From assembly GCF_028826105.1 (NCBI RefSeq), contig NZ_JAQGPL010000001.1:3560501-3624500 (forward strand): a stretch of DNA of 64,000 nt, in the 5' to 3' direction. Under the pieces are notes generated by a model that had not been told where the DNA came from, did no database searches, and saw only the letters and a list, made by a program, of their open reading frames with translations. Of the stretch, positions 25,380 to 35,091 are shown piece after piece; positions within the stretch are counted from its first letter, which is position 1; each line of letters opens with the position of its first letter. The stretch comes from Paenibacillus humicola. Its GTDB lineage: Bacteria; Bacillota; Bacilli; Paenibacillales; Paenibacillaceae. A program made the position numbers and the translations under genes.

Positions 25380-26228
25380 ATGAAGTCCATTCCACGCCAA
25401 GCATGGCCCTCCGAACTGCACGATCCGAGCGGCCTCCGCCATTCGGGCGGCTCCGAGTCTCCGTTTCACCGGCAGGCCGGACGCGGTCAAACGATGGTCA
25501 TCGATAAGGGGCTCGGACGCAGCGCCTTCACCGATCTGCTGGAAACAGCCGGCCGCTACATCGACTGCATTAAATTCGGCTTCGGTACGGCCCCTCTATA
25601 TTCGACCGAGCTGCTGCTCAGCAAAATTGAGTTAGCCAAACGGTGCGGAATCGTCGTCATGCCCGGCGGCACGCTGCTTGAGACGGCCGTGCAGCAAAAT
25701 GTAGCCGGCGATTTCTTTGATTCGGTCTGCAGGCTCGGCTTTGACGGCATCGAGGTGTCCGACGGCACGATCGATCTGCCGCGCAGCCGCCGGACCGAGC
25801 TGATCAAGGAAGGCTGCAGGCGGGGCCTTCGCGTCGTAACGGAATACGGAAAAAAACTAAGCGGATCGTTAATCGATGCGGAGGAGCTGGCCGCGACGGC
25901 GGACGCGGACTGGGTCGCCGGGGCCGAGTTGGTCACGGTGGAAGCCCGCGAATCCGGCGTCGGCGTCGGCCTGTTCGACGAGAACGGCGCATGCCATGAC
26001 GATGCGCTTGAATCGGTGTGCCGCGCAATGGGCGACGTCAGCCAGCTGATGTGGGAAGCGCCGCTGAAGCACCAGCAGGTGCTGCTGCTGAACACGTTCG
26101 GCCCCGGCGTCCATCTCGGCAACATCCCGCCCGGGGAAGCATTTTCGCTTGAAACGATGCGCCGCGGGCTGCGCTCGGATACGTTCCAATTCGGCATCCG
26201 CGGCGAAGCGGCGCAATATATGATCTGA
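25380..26228 (+). CDS. comA: Phosphosulfolactate synthase
   Basis: A 282-residue TIM-barrel protein of the ComA family (YitD in B. subtilis). Features include DCIKFGFGTAPLY, VVMPGGTLLE, GFDGIEVSDGTIDL, VVTEYGKK and a C-terminal FGIRGEAA. The enzyme adds sulfite to phosphoenolpyruvate to give 2-phospho-3-sulfolactate. ATG at 25380 has GCGAGGAG seven bases upstream; the first 35 residues are poorly conserved. It is followed by comB, which supplies the next step. In spore formers the product is expected to be 3-sulfolactate for the spore rather than coenzyme M; this is inferred from the family and context. Confidence 0.92.
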   Translation: MKSIPRQAWPSELHDPSGLRHSGGSESPFHRQAGRGQTMVIDKGLGRSAFTDLLETAGRYIDCIKFGFGTAPLYSTELLLSKIELAKRCGIVVMPGGTLLETAVQQNVAGDFFDSVCRLGFDGIEVSDGTIDLPRSRRTELIKEGCRRGLRVVTEYGKKLSGSLIDAEELAATADADWVAGAELVTVEARESGVGVGLFDENGACHDDALESVCRAMGDVSQLMWEAPLKHQQVLLLNTFGPGVHLGNIPPGEAFSLETMRRGLRSDTFQFGIRGEAAQYMI

Positions 26229-26320
26229 CCGGCCGCTCAGGCCGCAGCGCGCACAGCGTACCGGTGCGCGGTGAGGGCGGGGCATAACGGATCGGGAGAT
26301 CGGAAGGCGGAGGAAGCCAA

Positions 26321-27031
26321 ATGCAAATCGAAGTCATTGCCAGCGTTAATGAGGCGAGGGCGGACAAATTCACGCACCGGACGGCGATCGTCATCGATGT
26401 CCTGCGCGCGACCAGCACGATCGTCGCTGCGCTCGACGCAGGCGCGGCGGGCGTAATTCCCGTGGAAACCGTGCTGGAGGCGCGAGCGCTGCACCGCGAG
26501 GGCCAACTGCTCGCCGGGGAACGGTTCGGACGCAAAATTCCCGGCTTCGAGTTCGGCAACTCGCCGGAGGAATTCGGCCCCGGAGCTGCCGCGGGCAAAC
26601 GCATCGTGCTGACGACGACGAACGGCACGCGCGCGGTGCAGAAAGCGATGCGGGCCGACCATCTGCTAGCCGGCTCGCTGCTGAACGCGACCGCCTGCGC
26701 CGAGACGGCGGTGCTGCTGAAGCGGGATATCGTGCTGCTCTGCTCCGGAAGCCACGACGAATTCGCGCTGGAAGACGGCTTGTGCGCCGGGCTGTTCATC
26801 AGCCGTATCCGCTCGATCTGCCCGTCCGGTATAGTGGCCGACGATTTGGGCATCGCGCTGCAGGGGCTGTACGACAGCGCGGCCGAGCGGATCGGCGAGC
26901 TGCTGTTCAGCGGCGCTTCCGGCAAAAGGCTCGTCAAATTGGGCTACGGCCGCGATGTCGAGTACTGCGGCCGGGTCGATCTGAGCCGGACGGTGCCGCG
27001 GCTCAGCGGGGACATGATGGTGGCGGGCTGA
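26321..27031 (+). CDS. comB: 2-phosphosulfolactate phosphatase
   Basis: A 236-residue ComB family phosphatase. It contains TAIVIDVLRATSTIVAAL with the metal and phosphate site Asp, GERFGRKIPGFEFGNSP, VLTTTNGTRAV and LLCSGSHDEFALEDGL. It removes phosphate from 2-phosphosulfolactate made by the upstream ComA. GGAGG lies seven bases before the ATG. No sulfolactate dehydrogenase (ComC) lies in the window, which agrees with sulfolactate being the end product. Confidence 0.93.
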   Translation: MQIEVIASVNEARADKFTHRTAIVIDVLRATSTIVAALDAGAAGVIPVETVLEARALHREGQLLAGERFGRKIPGFEFGNSPEEFGPGAAAGKRIVLTTTNGTRAVQKAMRADHLLAGSLLNATACAETAVLLKRDIVLLCSGSHDEFALEDGLCAGLFISRIRSICPSGIVADDLGIALQGLYDSAAERIGELLFSGASGKRLVKLGYGRDVEYCGRVDLSRTVPRLSGDMMVAG

Positions 27032-27130
27032 CATATCCGGAGAGCTTGTTCCATACAATGGAAGTATGGACGCCTTTCAAGCGGCTGGACGCGCGGGGGC
27101 GGCGATGCTTAAGTTGGAGGAGCAAGCAAG

Positions 27131-27592
27131 ATGAGCGGTGAAATCATACTGGTGGCACTGATTATTATCGGATTGATCGGCCGTTCCCCGATCATCTCCA
27201 CGGCGGCCTGCGTGCTGCTGATCGTCAAGCTCATCCATCTGCAGCGGTTTCTGCCGTCGATCGAACGGCGGGGCATGGAGCTCGGGCTGCTCTTTTTGAC
27301 GCTCAGCGTGCTCGTACCCTTTGCGGCCGGGCGCATCCAATCGAAGGATATGATCGGGGCCGTGACGTCATGGCCGGGCATTCTCGCGCTGGTCGGCGGA
27401 GCGGCCGCCACCTACGTCAACGGCAAAGGGCTTGAAATGCTGAAATTCGACCCCCAGCTCATCGTGGGCATGGTCGTCGGCTCGATTATCGGCATTATTT
27501 TTTTGCGCGGCATCCCCGTCGGGCCTTTGATGGCGGCCGGCATCACCGCAATCCTGTTTAAGGTGTTCAAGCTGCTGATGGACCGGTTCTAG
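27131..27592 (+). CDS. DUF441 family membrane protein (YtwI-like)
   Basis: A 153-residue protein with four hydrophobic segments. The family signature is seen in [20 protein letters not shown] and [27 protein letters not shown]441 proteins such as YtwI are of unknown function. GGAGGA lies nine bases before the ATG. It lies 100 bases after comB and ends at a shared terminator. Confidence 0.9.
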   Translation: MSGEIILVALIIIGLIGRSPIISTAACVLLIVKLIHLQRFLPSIERRGMELGLLFLTLSVLVPFAAGRIQSKDMIGAVTSWPGILALVGGAAATYVNGKGLEMLKFDPQLIVGMVVGSIIGIIFLRGIPVGPLMAAGITAILFKVFKLLMDRF

Positions 27593-27617
27593 CCTAGCCG
27601 GCGGCGCACAAAAGAAA

Positions 27618-27660
27618 GCCGGATCTTCACGCACCCCGATGCGTAAGATCCGGCTTCTTT
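27618..27660. terminator. Bidirectional terminator between DUF441 and the aspartokinase gene
   Basis: AGCCGGATCTT (27618-27628) pairs with AAGATCCGGCT (27646-27656), with an inner ACGCA/TGCGT pairing. T-rich sequence lies on the right and A-rich on the left, serving the converging genes. Confidence 0.93.
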
Positions 27661-27679
27661 TTGCTTACGATAAAACGGT

Positions 27680-28933
27680 TCAGCGGCGTTCCTGCGGGCC
27701 GCCGACGAATGCCTGCTCCGTCGTATCCAGCCCGTACGCGGTATGCAGTGCGCGGACAACCTCCTGAACCGGCTCCGCCGCGATGATGCAGGAGAGGCGG
27801 ATTTCGGACGTGCTGACCATTTTAATGCTGACCCCCAGCTTGTAAATCGCCTCGAACATTTTCGCCGCAACGCCCGGATTGCTGACCATGCCCGCGCCGA
27901 CGATCGAGACCTTCACCAAATCCTGCTCCGAGGTCACTTCGCGGTACGGCACCTCGCTGCGGATGCTTTCGACGATACCGATGGCGCTTGCAGCGTCGCC
28001 CCGCGAAACGGTGAACGCAAAATCGGCTTTGCCGTCCTGAACGCCGCTCTGCACGATAATATCGACATCGATGCCGCTGGACGCCAAAGCGCCGAATACT
28101 TTCGCGAGCACGCCCGGCACATCCTCCACACCGAGTATGCTGATTCTTGCCACGTCCTTGTCATAGGCGATGCCGCGCACGACAACCCCCTGCTCCATGA
28201 CCGCTTCCTCCTTCACCGTCGTTCCCTCGTTATGCGTAAAGCTCGAGCGGACGATCAGCTTTACGTTGTGATGCTTCGCATATTCGACAGCGCGCGGATG
28301 CAGCACCGCCGCTCCGAGATTCGCCAGCTCAAGCATTTCGTCGTACGATATTTCGGCGAGCTTGCGTGCGTTCTTGACGATGCGCGGATCGGTCGAGTAA
28401 ACGCCGTCCACATCGGTGAAAATTTCGCACACGTCCGCCTGAATCGCCGCCGCCAGCGCAACGGCCGTCGTATCGGAACCGCCTCTTCCGAACGTCGTGA
28501 TTTCCCCGTCCTCCGTCATGCCCTGGAAGCCCGCGACGACAACGGCTTTCCCCTCGTCCAGCGCGCGCAAAATCCGGTCCGGGCGTATATCGGTAATCCG
28601 AGCTTTGCTGTGCACCGGCTCCGTACGGAAGCCCGCCTGCCAGCCTGTCAGCGATACGGCCTCGCGGCCCAGCTGATGTATGGCCATGGAAAGCAGGGCG
28701 ACCGACATTTGCTCGCCGGTCGTCAGCAGCATATCCATTTCGCGCGCGGGCGGATTCGGGTTCAGCTGCTTCGACTGGTCAATCAGGTCGTCGGTCGTGT
28801 CGCCCATGGCGGAAACGACAACGGCGACCCGGTGGCCGGCCTCCATATAATCGGCAATTCGTCTGGCTACTCGCTGCATCCGCTCGATCGTGCCGACGGA
28901 ACTGCCGCCGAATTTCATGACTATAAGCGACAA
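27680..28933 (-). CDS. dapG: Aspartate kinase
   Basis: A 417-residue protein. The kinase domain starts LIVMKFGGSSVGTIERM and contains GRGGSDTTAVALAAAI and FTDVDGVYSTDPRI. Two C-terminal ACT domains (about 255-410) mark it as feedback-controlled. It phosphorylates aspartate to open the lysine, threonine, methionine and diaminopimelate pathway. TTG at 28933 is chosen because GGGGAG lies 10 bases upstream. Whether it equals DapG or LysC of B. subtilis cannot be settled from the sequence alone. A promoter with an extended -10 lies upstream. Confidence 0.92.
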   Translation of the reverse strand: MSLIVMKFGGSSVGTIERMQRVARRIADYMEAGHRVAVVVSAMGDTTDDLIDQSKQLNPNPPAREMDMLLTTGEQMSVALLSMAIHQLGREAVSLTGWQAGFRTEPVHSKARITDIRPDRILRALDEGKAVVVAGFQGMTEDGEITTFGRGGSDTTAVALAAAIQADVCEIFTDVDGVYSTDPRIVKNARKLAEISYDEMLELANLGAAVLHPRAVEYAKHHNVKLIVRSSFTHNEGTTVKEEAVMEQGVVVRGIAYDKDVARISILGVEDVPGVLAKVFGALASSGIDVDIIVQSGVQDGKADFAFTVSRGDAASAIGIVESIRSEVPYREVTSEQDLVKVSIVGAGMVSNPGVAAKMFEAIYKLGVSIKMVSTSEIRLSCIIAAEPVQEVVRALHTAYGLDTTEQAFVGGPQERR

Positions 28934-28988
28934 CCGTGATCCACTCCCCACGTAAGTCAAAGGTCCTTTTTTTCTTGTTCGAAAAAAG

Positions 28989-29017
28989 ATTATATCATAT
29001 CGCGCCCGCTTTGAATA
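28989..29017 (-). promoter_or_regulatory. Promoter of the aspartokinase gene
   Basis: On the minus strand the extended -10 TGATATAAT (hexamer 28994-28989) is preceded after 17 bases by a weak -35, TATTCA. It lies between the efp terminator and the gene. Confidence 0.6.
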
Positions 29018-29021
29018 CGAC

Positions 29022-29055
29022 AAAAACCGCACGGACAGCGGTCCGAGCGGTTTTT
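29022..29055. terminator. Terminator after efp
   Basis: AAAAACCGC and GCGGTTTTT flank an inner GGAC/GTCC pairing, symmetrical on both strands. It lies 30 bases past the efp stop. Confidence 0.9.
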
Positions 29056-29084
29056 AAGCCGTGATTCGTATGAGCGCCGGCAGG

Positions 29085-29642
29085 TTAGGCGCGGGAGATG
29101 TACTTTCCTTCGCGCGTATCGATCAGCAGCATGTCGCCTTCGTTGATGAACAGCGGCACCTGCACGTTCAGGCCGGTTTCGACCGTCGCGTTCTTGGTCG
29201 CGCCCGTCGCCGTGTTGCCCTTGATGCCCGGCTCTGTTGCTGTGACCTTCAGCTCGACGCTGTTCGGCATCGTGATGCCGATGATTTCGCCCTGGTAGCT
29301 CGAAATGTTGACGGTCATGTTTTCTTTCAGGAAGTTCAGCTCCCAATCCAGCTGCTTCTTGTCGAGCGCGAACTGGTCGTACGTTTCGTTATCCATAAAC
29401 GTATATTCGCTGCCGGAATTATACAAATATTGCACGGCGCGGTTCTCGATCAGCGCACGGCCGATCGTTTCGCCTGCGCGGAACGTTTTCTCCACGATGT
29501 TGCCGTTGCGGAGGTTTTTCAGCTTCGAACGGACGAACGCCGCGCCTTTGCCCGGTTTAACGTGCTGAAACTCGATGACGCTGAAAATATCGCCGTCCAC
29601 TTCGACGGTAAGTCCTGTTTTAAAATCGTTGACTGAGATCAC
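29085..29642 (-). CDS. efp: Translation elongation factor P
   Basis: A 185-residue, three-domain protein. The tip of domain I carries KPGKGAAF with Lys32, the residue modified in Bacillus. EF-P relieves ribosome stalling at polyproline. GTG at 29642 has AGGAGGG nine bases upstream. It follows papA, the same order as in B. subtilis. Confidence 0.97.
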   Translation of the reverse strand: MISVNDFKTGLTVEVDGDIFSVIEFQHVKPGKGAAFVRSKLKNLRNGNIVEKTFRAGETIGRALIENRAVQYLYNSGSEYTFMDNETYDQFALDKKQLDWELNFLKENMTVNISSYQGEIIGITMPNSVELKVTATEPGIKGNTATGATKNATVETGLNVQVPLFINEGDMLLIDTREGKYISRA

Positions 29643-29699
29643 TGCTTCGTTCCCTCCTAATGAATCTGCGGGGACCAGGCCCCGTCAGGTTTAAAAAAC

Positions 29700-30773
29700 T
29701 CATCCCAAAACGATAAACTCTTTCGGAGACGAGGTCAACAACGCGTTTCCGTCCGGCGTAATTACGATATCGTCCTCAATGCGGACGCCGCCGAAACCCG
29801 GAATGTAAATGCCGGGTTCAACCGTTACCGTCATGCCGGGTTCAAGCGACTGATCGCTGTTTGCGGACAGGCGCGGCTCCTCGTGGATCTCGATCCCGAG
29901 CCCGTGGCCGGTGCTGTGCCCGAACTGTTCGCCGTAGCCGTATTTGACGATCACGTCGCGTGCCAGCGCGTCGGCTTCGCGGCCGGTCATGCCCGGCTTG
30001 ATGCCGGCAAGCGCCGTAAGCTGCGCTTCCAGCACAATGTCGTAAATTTCCTTGTGCCGGTCCGAAGGAGCGCCGACCATGACGGTGCGCGTCAGGTCGG
30101 AGCAGTAGCCGCCGAAATAAGCGCCGAAATCGAGCGTGACGAGCTCGCCCTTCCCGATGACCTTATCGCTGGCGACGCCGTGCGGCAGCGCGGAGCGTTC
30201 GCCCGACGCGACGATCGTCTGAAACGAGGTCGAGGAAGCTCCGCGCGCGCGCATATACGTCTCCATCTCAAGCGCGACGTCCGTCTCGCGGACACCGGGC
30301 TGAATAAAGCCGAGAATATGGCGGAACGTTTCGTCCGCGAGCGCCGCGGCATCGCGCATAATGGCAAGCTCGGTTGTATCCTTGATTACGCGCAGCTGCT
30401 CAACGATGCCGGACACGGGGACCAGCTCAACCCCGTCCAACGCCGTCTTCCAGGCGGCGTAATCGGCGAACACGACATGCTCCTGCTCGAAGCCCAGCTT
30501 CTTGATGCCCGCGGATGCCGCCAGCTCTTTGACCGAATCGATCATCCGGGTTCCGTGCTTCACGACGGTAAAGCCGGATGCCTGGTCGGATGCCTGCGTC
30601 ATGTAACGGAAATCGGTCAACAGCCAGTTACCGCCGCCCGAAATCAACAAATAGCCGGACGTTCCCGTAAATCCGCTCAAATACCGGCGATTGACCGGAT
30701 TCGTCACCAGCAGGCCGTCGATCTGCAGCGACGCCAGCTTCTCCTTCACTCCGGCAACTCGTACGTTCGCCAT
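29700..30773 (-). CDS. papA: M24 family Xaa-Pro aminopeptidase (YqhT)
   Basis: A 357-residue protein. The creatinase-like N-terminal domain covers about 1-125. The pita-bread peptidase domain has metal ligands in TLDFGAYFGGYCSDLTRT, HSTGHGLGIEIHEEP, VTVEPGIYIPG and GVRIEDDIVIT. It releases N-terminal residues preceding proline. ATG at 30773 lies eight bases after AAAGGG; two further in-frame starts lie within nine bases upstream. Confidence 0.95.
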   Translation of the reverse strand: MANVRVAGVKEKLASLQIDGLLVTNPVNRRYLSGFTGTSGYLLISGGGNWLLTDFRYMTQASDQASGFTVVKHGTRMIDSVKELAASAGIKKLGFEQEHVVFADYAAWKTALDGVELVPVSGIVEQLRVIKDTTELAIMRDAAALADETFRHILGFIQPGVRETDVALEMETYMRARGASSTSFQTIVASGERSALPHGVASDKVIGKGELVTLDFGAYFGGYCSDLTRTVMVGAPSDRHKEIYDIVLEAQLTALAGIKPGMTGREADALARDVIVKYGYGEQFGHSTGHGLGIEIHEEPRLSANSDQSLEPGMTVTVEPGIYIPGFGGVRIEDDIVITPDGNALLTSSPKEFIVLG

Positions 30774-30818
30774 CTTCATCACCCTTTCAGAGACGTCGCC
30801 GCCTTGTGCCGGCGTTCG

Positions 30819-31262
30819 TTATTCGGGCTGCCGCAGCAGCCCCGCGAGCGCGGTCAGGCCCAGCACATAGCTTTGTGGCCCGAACCCGGCGATCTGGCCG
30901 GCCGCGACGGGCGCCGTAACCGACACATGCCGGAACGCTTCGCGTTTATGTATGTTCGACAAATGCACCTCGACCACGGGAAGCGCCACCGTGCTGAGCG
31001 CGTCCCGCAGCGCGTAGCTGTAATGTGTCAGCGCGCCCGGATTGATCAGAATGCCGTCCTCGCGGCCGAACGCTTCATGGATGCGGTCGATGATCGCGCC
31101 TTCGTGATTCGACTGAAAAAACGAAACCCCGACGCCCAGCTGATCGGCCGTATCCCGGACAAGCCGCTCGATGTCGGCAAGCGTCGACGTGCCGTACACG
31201 CCGGGCTCGCGGACACCAAGCATGTTCAGGTTCGGTCCGTTTATTACGCAAATCGTTGCCAT
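30819..31262 (-). CDS. aroQ: Type II 3-dehydroquinate dehydratase
   Basis: A 147-residue protein beginning [20 protein letters not shown]. It has the catalytic Tyr region GVYG, the [17 protein letters not shown] segment and [15 protein letters not shown]. It is the third step of the shikimate pathway. ATG at 31262 has GGGAGGT five bases upstream; the longer open frame is not supported. Confidence 0.96.
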   Translation of the reverse strand: MATICVINGPNLNMLGVREPGVYGTSTLADIERLVRDTADQLGVGVSFFQSNHEGAIIDRIHEAFGREDGILINPGALTHYSYALRDALSTVALPVVEVHLSNIHKREAFRHVSVTAPVAAGQIAGFGPQSYVLGLTALAGLLRQPE

Positions 31263-31379
31263 TATGTACCTCCCGGCGCATAGATCACTAGACATTTTAC
31301 CATAATGACCGGCGATTTGAGAAGTGCAATCCGGAAAGCGGCTCCAGCGGCGGCAAGCCGGCACCGATGCCCTATGCGA

Positions 31380-31898
31380 TCAGAACAGCTTGACCGGTTC
31401 GCGCGACGTCTCGTCGTTGAATTCGTAGGCGATCGAATAGCCAATGAAGAGTCCCCACATCAGAAAAACGCAAAGCTCGGTCGTCATCGAATCGTATCCG
31501 ATTTTATGAAGCGGCTCCATCATGCGCAGGAGCGGACCGACGGCAGCGAACCAGACGCACCACCAGAAAAAGCCGTATACGAGCCCCGGCCACGGTCCGG
31601 CAATTCGGCCCAGCGTATAATAATAGATGAGCGCCGCCGCAATGGAGAACAGGATGAAGCCGCCGAGCCCGGCCAGCTGCCCCCATCCCGTCTTCAGAAA
31701 CGAAAGCCGGAAGAAAGGATCGAGAAGAAAAGCCGGAATCACATGCGTAAAATGAACGATGTACAGCAGCCAGCGCAGCCCGCCCCAGAGCAGGCCGGCG
31801 AAAAAGCCGATCATCAGGGAGTAACCGGCCGGATTCGTGACGTTCCGGCGCCGCTCCCGCAGGCGATGAAGGTTCGGTTTCCTATGCGCGTGAGCCAT
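31380..31898 (-). CDS. yqhR: YqhR family membrane protein
   Basis: A 172-residue protein with four or more membrane helices, including GYSLMIGFFAGLLWGGLRWL and a Trp-rich GFFWWCVWFAAVGP. It matches YqhR by layout and position between aroQ and yqhQ. Function unknown. Confidence 0.85.
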   Translation of the reverse strand: MAHAHRKPNLHRLRERRRNVTNPAGYSLMIGFFAGLLWGGLRWLLYIVHFTHVIPAFLLDPFFRLSFLKTGWGQLAGLGGFILFSIAAALIYYYTLGRIAGPWPGLVYGFFWWCVWFAAVGPLLRMMEPLHKIGYDSMTTELCVFLMWGLFIGYSIAYEFNDETSREPVKLF

Positions 31899-32106
31899 TC
31901 GTTTTCCCTCCGTTTCATCATCACTTGATCATAGCCTGGCAGTAGCTAGTATGCGCATAATTGGAGACCGTAACCACCGGAGACGGGGCCGTTTATGTCG
32001 GCGGATGCCGCTCGCAATCAATCGCATAATCAAGTACAATAGATACGCGGGAATTGCTGCCGGTAACGGCCCAAACCGCATATGCGCAAAGGATGGTGAT
32101 TTCGCC

Positions 32107-33075
32107 TTGTCTCAGGAAGCAAGAAATATTTACGGCGGACAAGCCGTCATCGAAGGGGTCATGTTCGCGGGTAGGCACGCGAACGTTACGGCGGTCCGCC
32201 GCAAAAACAAAGAGATTATTTTTTACGAGGTGCCGCGTACGACTACCCCATGGCTGCAGAAGCTGAAAAAAGTTCCGCTTCTTCGCGGCATAATCGCCAT
32301 TCTCGAATCGAGCGCCAAAGGCTCGCAGCATTTGAATTTTTCCATGGAATCGTATGCGGAGGACGAAATCGGAGAGACGGACGATGCCGGGAAAACGGAG
32401 GACAAGCCGGAAGGCAAAAAAGGCTGGAGCCTCAGCATGATTGTCGGCGTGGCGGTTGCGGGCATCCTATCGTTCGTCGCCGGCAAGCTGGTGTTTACCG
32501 TTGTTCCCGCTGCGGCGGAACAGCTGCTCTTTGGACGAACCGGACTGAATATAGTAGAGCATAACCTGATTGAAGGCCTGATCAAAATCTTGTTCCTGCT
32601 TGTTTATTTGTACGTCATTTCGCTTACTCCGCTTATCAAACGGCTGTTCCAGTATCACGGCGCGGAGCATAAAGTAATTAGCGCCTACGAAGCGGGCGTC
32701 GAGCTTACGGTCGAGAACGTGCAGCGCTTTACCCGGCTTCATTACCGCTGCGGCAGCAGCTTTATCGTCTTTTCCGTGCTGGTCGGCGTCGTTGTCTATT
32801 CATTCTTCCATTGGGATTCGATGCTGCAGCGCATTTATTTGCGCATCCTGCTGCTGCCGGTCGTGCTCGGCGTTTCCTACGAGACGCTGCGGTTCACCAA
32901 CGCGCTGCGCGATATTCCCGTGCTGCGCTACCTCGGGTACCCCGGGCTGTGGCTGCAGAAGCTGACGACGAAGGAACCGACCGACGACCAGGTCGCCGTG
33001 TCGATCGCCTCGTTCAACCGGATGCTGGAGCTTGACCGCCAAGTGGGCCAGTCGCGAAGCAGTGCCGTCGTTTAA
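32107..33075 (+). CDS. yqhQ: DUF1385 family protein YqhQ
   Basis: A 322-residue protein with the family start IYGGQAVIEGVMFAGRHANV, several membrane helices and the conserved QYHGAEHKVISAYEAG. Function unknown. TTG at 32107 is chosen because AAAGGATGGTGAT lies seven bases upstream and the resulting length fits the family; upstream in-frame codons lack a ribosome site. It is divergent from yqhR. Confidence 0.9.
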   Translation: MSQEARNIYGGQAVIEGVMFAGRHANVTAVRRKNKEIIFYEVPRTTTPWLQKLKKVPLLRGIIAILESSAKGSQHLNFSMESYAEDEIGETDDAGKTEDKPEGKKGWSLSMIVGVAVAGILSFVAGKLVFTVVPAAAEQLLFGRTGLNIVEHNLIEGLIKILFLLVYLYVISLTPLIKRLFQYHGAEHKVISAYEAGVELTVENVQRFTRLHYRCGSSFIVFSVLVGVVVYSFFHWDSMLQRIYLRILLLPVVLGVSYETLRFTNALRDIPVLRYLGYPGLWLQKLTTKEPTDDQVAVSIASFNRMLELDRQVGQSRSSAVV

Positions 33076-33105
33076 AATTCCGTTCGGGTAGAAAGGGTGA
33101 GGGTC

Positions 33106-33390
33106 GTGCCTCGTAAAATGAGTCCGTTGTTAATCGTCATCTTGGCGCTTGTCGCAATCGGTCTTGTTTCGCAAATTTCCAATCCCGTTCAAATCATCAT
33201 TCCGGTTGCCGTTCTCGGTGCCATTTTCCTGCTGTATAAATTTCCGCCCGGCGGCGCCCGCAGCCGCCAGCGGCCGAAAGCGGCGCAAAAGCACGGCGCG
33301 ATGCAAAATAAGCCGAAGGCGCGAAAAAACGTTCCGTTTCGTGTCATCGAGGGCGGTAAGGATGACGATAACCTGCCGAAATATCATTAA
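33106..33390 (+). CDS. Small membrane protein downstream of yqhQ
   Basis: A 94-residue protein. Two hydrophobic helices (about residues 7-24 and 29-45) are followed by a basic, Lys/Arg-rich cytosolic tail. GTG at 33106 is preferred since AAAGGG ends eight bases before it; another GTG nine bases earlier lies within that site. It is cotranscribed with yqhQ (30-base gap). I do not recognise the family. Confidence 0.7.
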   Translation: MPRKMSPLLIVILALVAIGLVSQISNPVQIIIPVAVLGAIFLLYKFPPGGARSRQRPKAAQKHGAMQNKPKARKNVPFRVIEGGKDDDNLPKYH

Positions 33391-33392
33391 GC

Positions 33393-34325
33393 CTACAGGC
33401 GGATGCAGCAATCCGGCGCATCAAAGAAAGAAGCCGCCGCCTCGTAGCCCGAGCCATAGAGCATGTCGCTTTCTTCCTTCGAGAGATGAAACTGGGTCGA
33501 ACGAATGCCTTTGGTCGGAATTTTGACCGTTCTCGGGCGGTTTTGCTTTTCGATATAACGCTCGTCGTGAGCCTGCAGCATCGTTTCAAAAACGGCCTGC
33601 AGCATCGTAACCGGACCTTTGATGACTCGAGGTTCGGTTTCGTTTTTTCCGACCATTTGAAAACCGACGGTCTGAACCGGATGCGCCGTGCCGCGCTGAT
33701 CGTTGTCGAACAGCCAAAGCGGGAAATTGCTGAGCAGACCGCCGTCCACGATGTACGCCCACTGCGCGGCACGCCCGTTCGTCCTGCGAAGCCCCGGATT
33801 CATACGGATGCGCACCGGATCGAAAAAGTACGGCAGGCTCGAGCTCATTCTGACGGCGGCCGCAACGCTCATCCGCATCGGATCGAGCCCGTAGCCGGAA
33901 ATGTCGTCGGGCAGCACCAGCAGCTTGCCGTTCGTAATATCGGAAGCGACGATGCTCAGCTTCCCCTTCGGCAAATCGCCGAACGTATGGACGCCGCGGA
34001 CGGCCAGCAGGCCCTCGATCCAAAGCTTCAGCTCCTCGCTGCTGTACAAGCCCATTTTGAACAAGATACGGAGCACCGACCCAATCACGCCGAAGTTGTA
34101 AATTCCTTTGCGGCGGAGAAACGTCCTGAACGGCGTCTCTTCGAGAATCGCCTTTATATCCGCTGCCCTGTAGCCGGCCGCGATCAGCGACGCGACAATG
34201 GCTCCGGACGACGTGCCGGCCACCCGTTCAAATACGGCTCCCCGCTCCTCCGCGGCGCAAACCGCGCCGACGAGCGAGATCCCCTTTACGCCTCCGCCTT
34301 CGAAAACGGCATTGATCCGCGTCAT
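33393..34325 (-). CDS. yqhO: Patatin-like phospholipase (YqhO)
   Basis: A 310-residue protein. The oxyanion loop FEGGGVKGISLVGA starts at residue 8. The nucleophile Ser is in AGTSSGAIVA and the catalytic Asp in YIVDGGLLSNFP, making a complete Ser-Asp dyad. It is a predicted membrane-lipid acyl hydrolase. ATG at 34325 is chosen with AAGGGAG eight bases upstream and the domain starting directly. It converges with yqhQ. Confidence 0.93.
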   Translation of the reverse strand: MTRINAVFEGGGVKGISLVGAVCAAEERGAVFERVAGTSSGAIVASLIAAGYRAADIKAILEETPFRTFLRRKGIYNFGVIGSVLRILFKMGLYSSEELKLWIEGLLAVRGVHTFGDLPKGKLSIVASDITNGKLLVLPDDISGYGLDPMRMSVAAAVRMSSSLPYFFDPVRIRMNPGLRRTNGRAAQWAYIVDGGLLSNFPLWLFDNDQRGTAHPVQTVGFQMVGKNETEPRVIKGPVTMLQAVFETMLQAHDERYIEKQNRPRTVKIPTKGIRSTQFHLSKEESDMLYGSGYEAAASFFDAPDCCIRL

Positions 34326-34472
34326 GGCAGCCGCTCCCTTCGCATATCCGATCAGCACCATGTATATGCGGGCGAGGCTTGTCGATTGAGCTCGAACCAA
34401 TAAAAAACGCTTCCCTCTACCGGGAAGCGGTCGTTGTCGTTTTTGGTTGGCCTCCGAGCGCGCAGCCTCCGC

Positions 34473-34895
34473 TCAGTCGCTCTCCAGCTCGGAGCGAATC
34501 CCCTTCAGCTCCTCCAGCCGGCTTTCCTGGCGCTGGAAATATTCCACCAGCGTTTCGATGCACGTAATGGAATCCCAGCTCAAATGATGCTCAATGCCTT
34601 CAACATCCTTGTAAATGTTTTCCTCCTGTACCCCGATAATCGTCAGAAACGTTTCCAGCAGCTGATGGCGGTCCATCAGCCGTTTCCCCATTTTTTTCCC
34701 TTTGTTCGTCAGTACAAGCCCGCGATATTTCTCATAGACGAGATAATTGTCCTTATCGAGCTTCTGAATCATTTTCGTGACGGATGACGGATGCACTTCG
34801 AGACCTTCCGCAATGTCCGATACGCGTGCGTAACCTTTTTCGTCAAATAGCTTGTAAATGCGTTCCAAATAATCCTCCATACTTGGAGTGGGCAT
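34473..34895 (-). CDS. mntR: Manganese transport regulator MntR
   Basis: A 140-residue DtxR-family repressor. All six Mn ligands of the B. subtilis protein are present at the same numbers: Asp8, Glu11, His77, Glu99, Glu102 and His103. The winged helix covers about 20-65. It represses manganese uptake when Mn is sufficient. ATG at 34895 has GGAGG eight bases upstream. It is divergent from splB; no Mn transporter gene lies beside it. Confidence 0.96.
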   Translation of the reverse strand: MPTPSMEDYLERIYKLFDEKGYARVSDIAEGLEVHPSSVTKMIQKLDKDNYLVYEKYRGLVLTNKGKKMGKRLMDRHQLLETFLTIIGVQEENIYKDVEGIEHHLSWDSITCIETLVEYFQRQESRLEELKGIRSELESD

Positions 34896-35091
34896 CCAAA
34901 GAACCTCCATTCCCCAGGTCGCACCGGCGTCCGCCGCGTCGAAATCGTTGATTTCGGGCGTTTCCGCTACTCTTGTTATGATACACTGCCCGTCAGCTTG
35001 CCGCAACCCGGACACTTGAAACTTTCCATGTTTGTCCCCCGGCCGGACGGGAAAAATAGATCCATCAATCCGACGATCGGAGGAAACGACA

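Noticed and set aside
28283..28289. 0A-box sequence TTCGACA inside the aspartokinase gene (also at 47638-47644 and 55655-55661)
   Set aside because: Isolated copies inside coding sequence; chance occurrence is expected over 64 kb.
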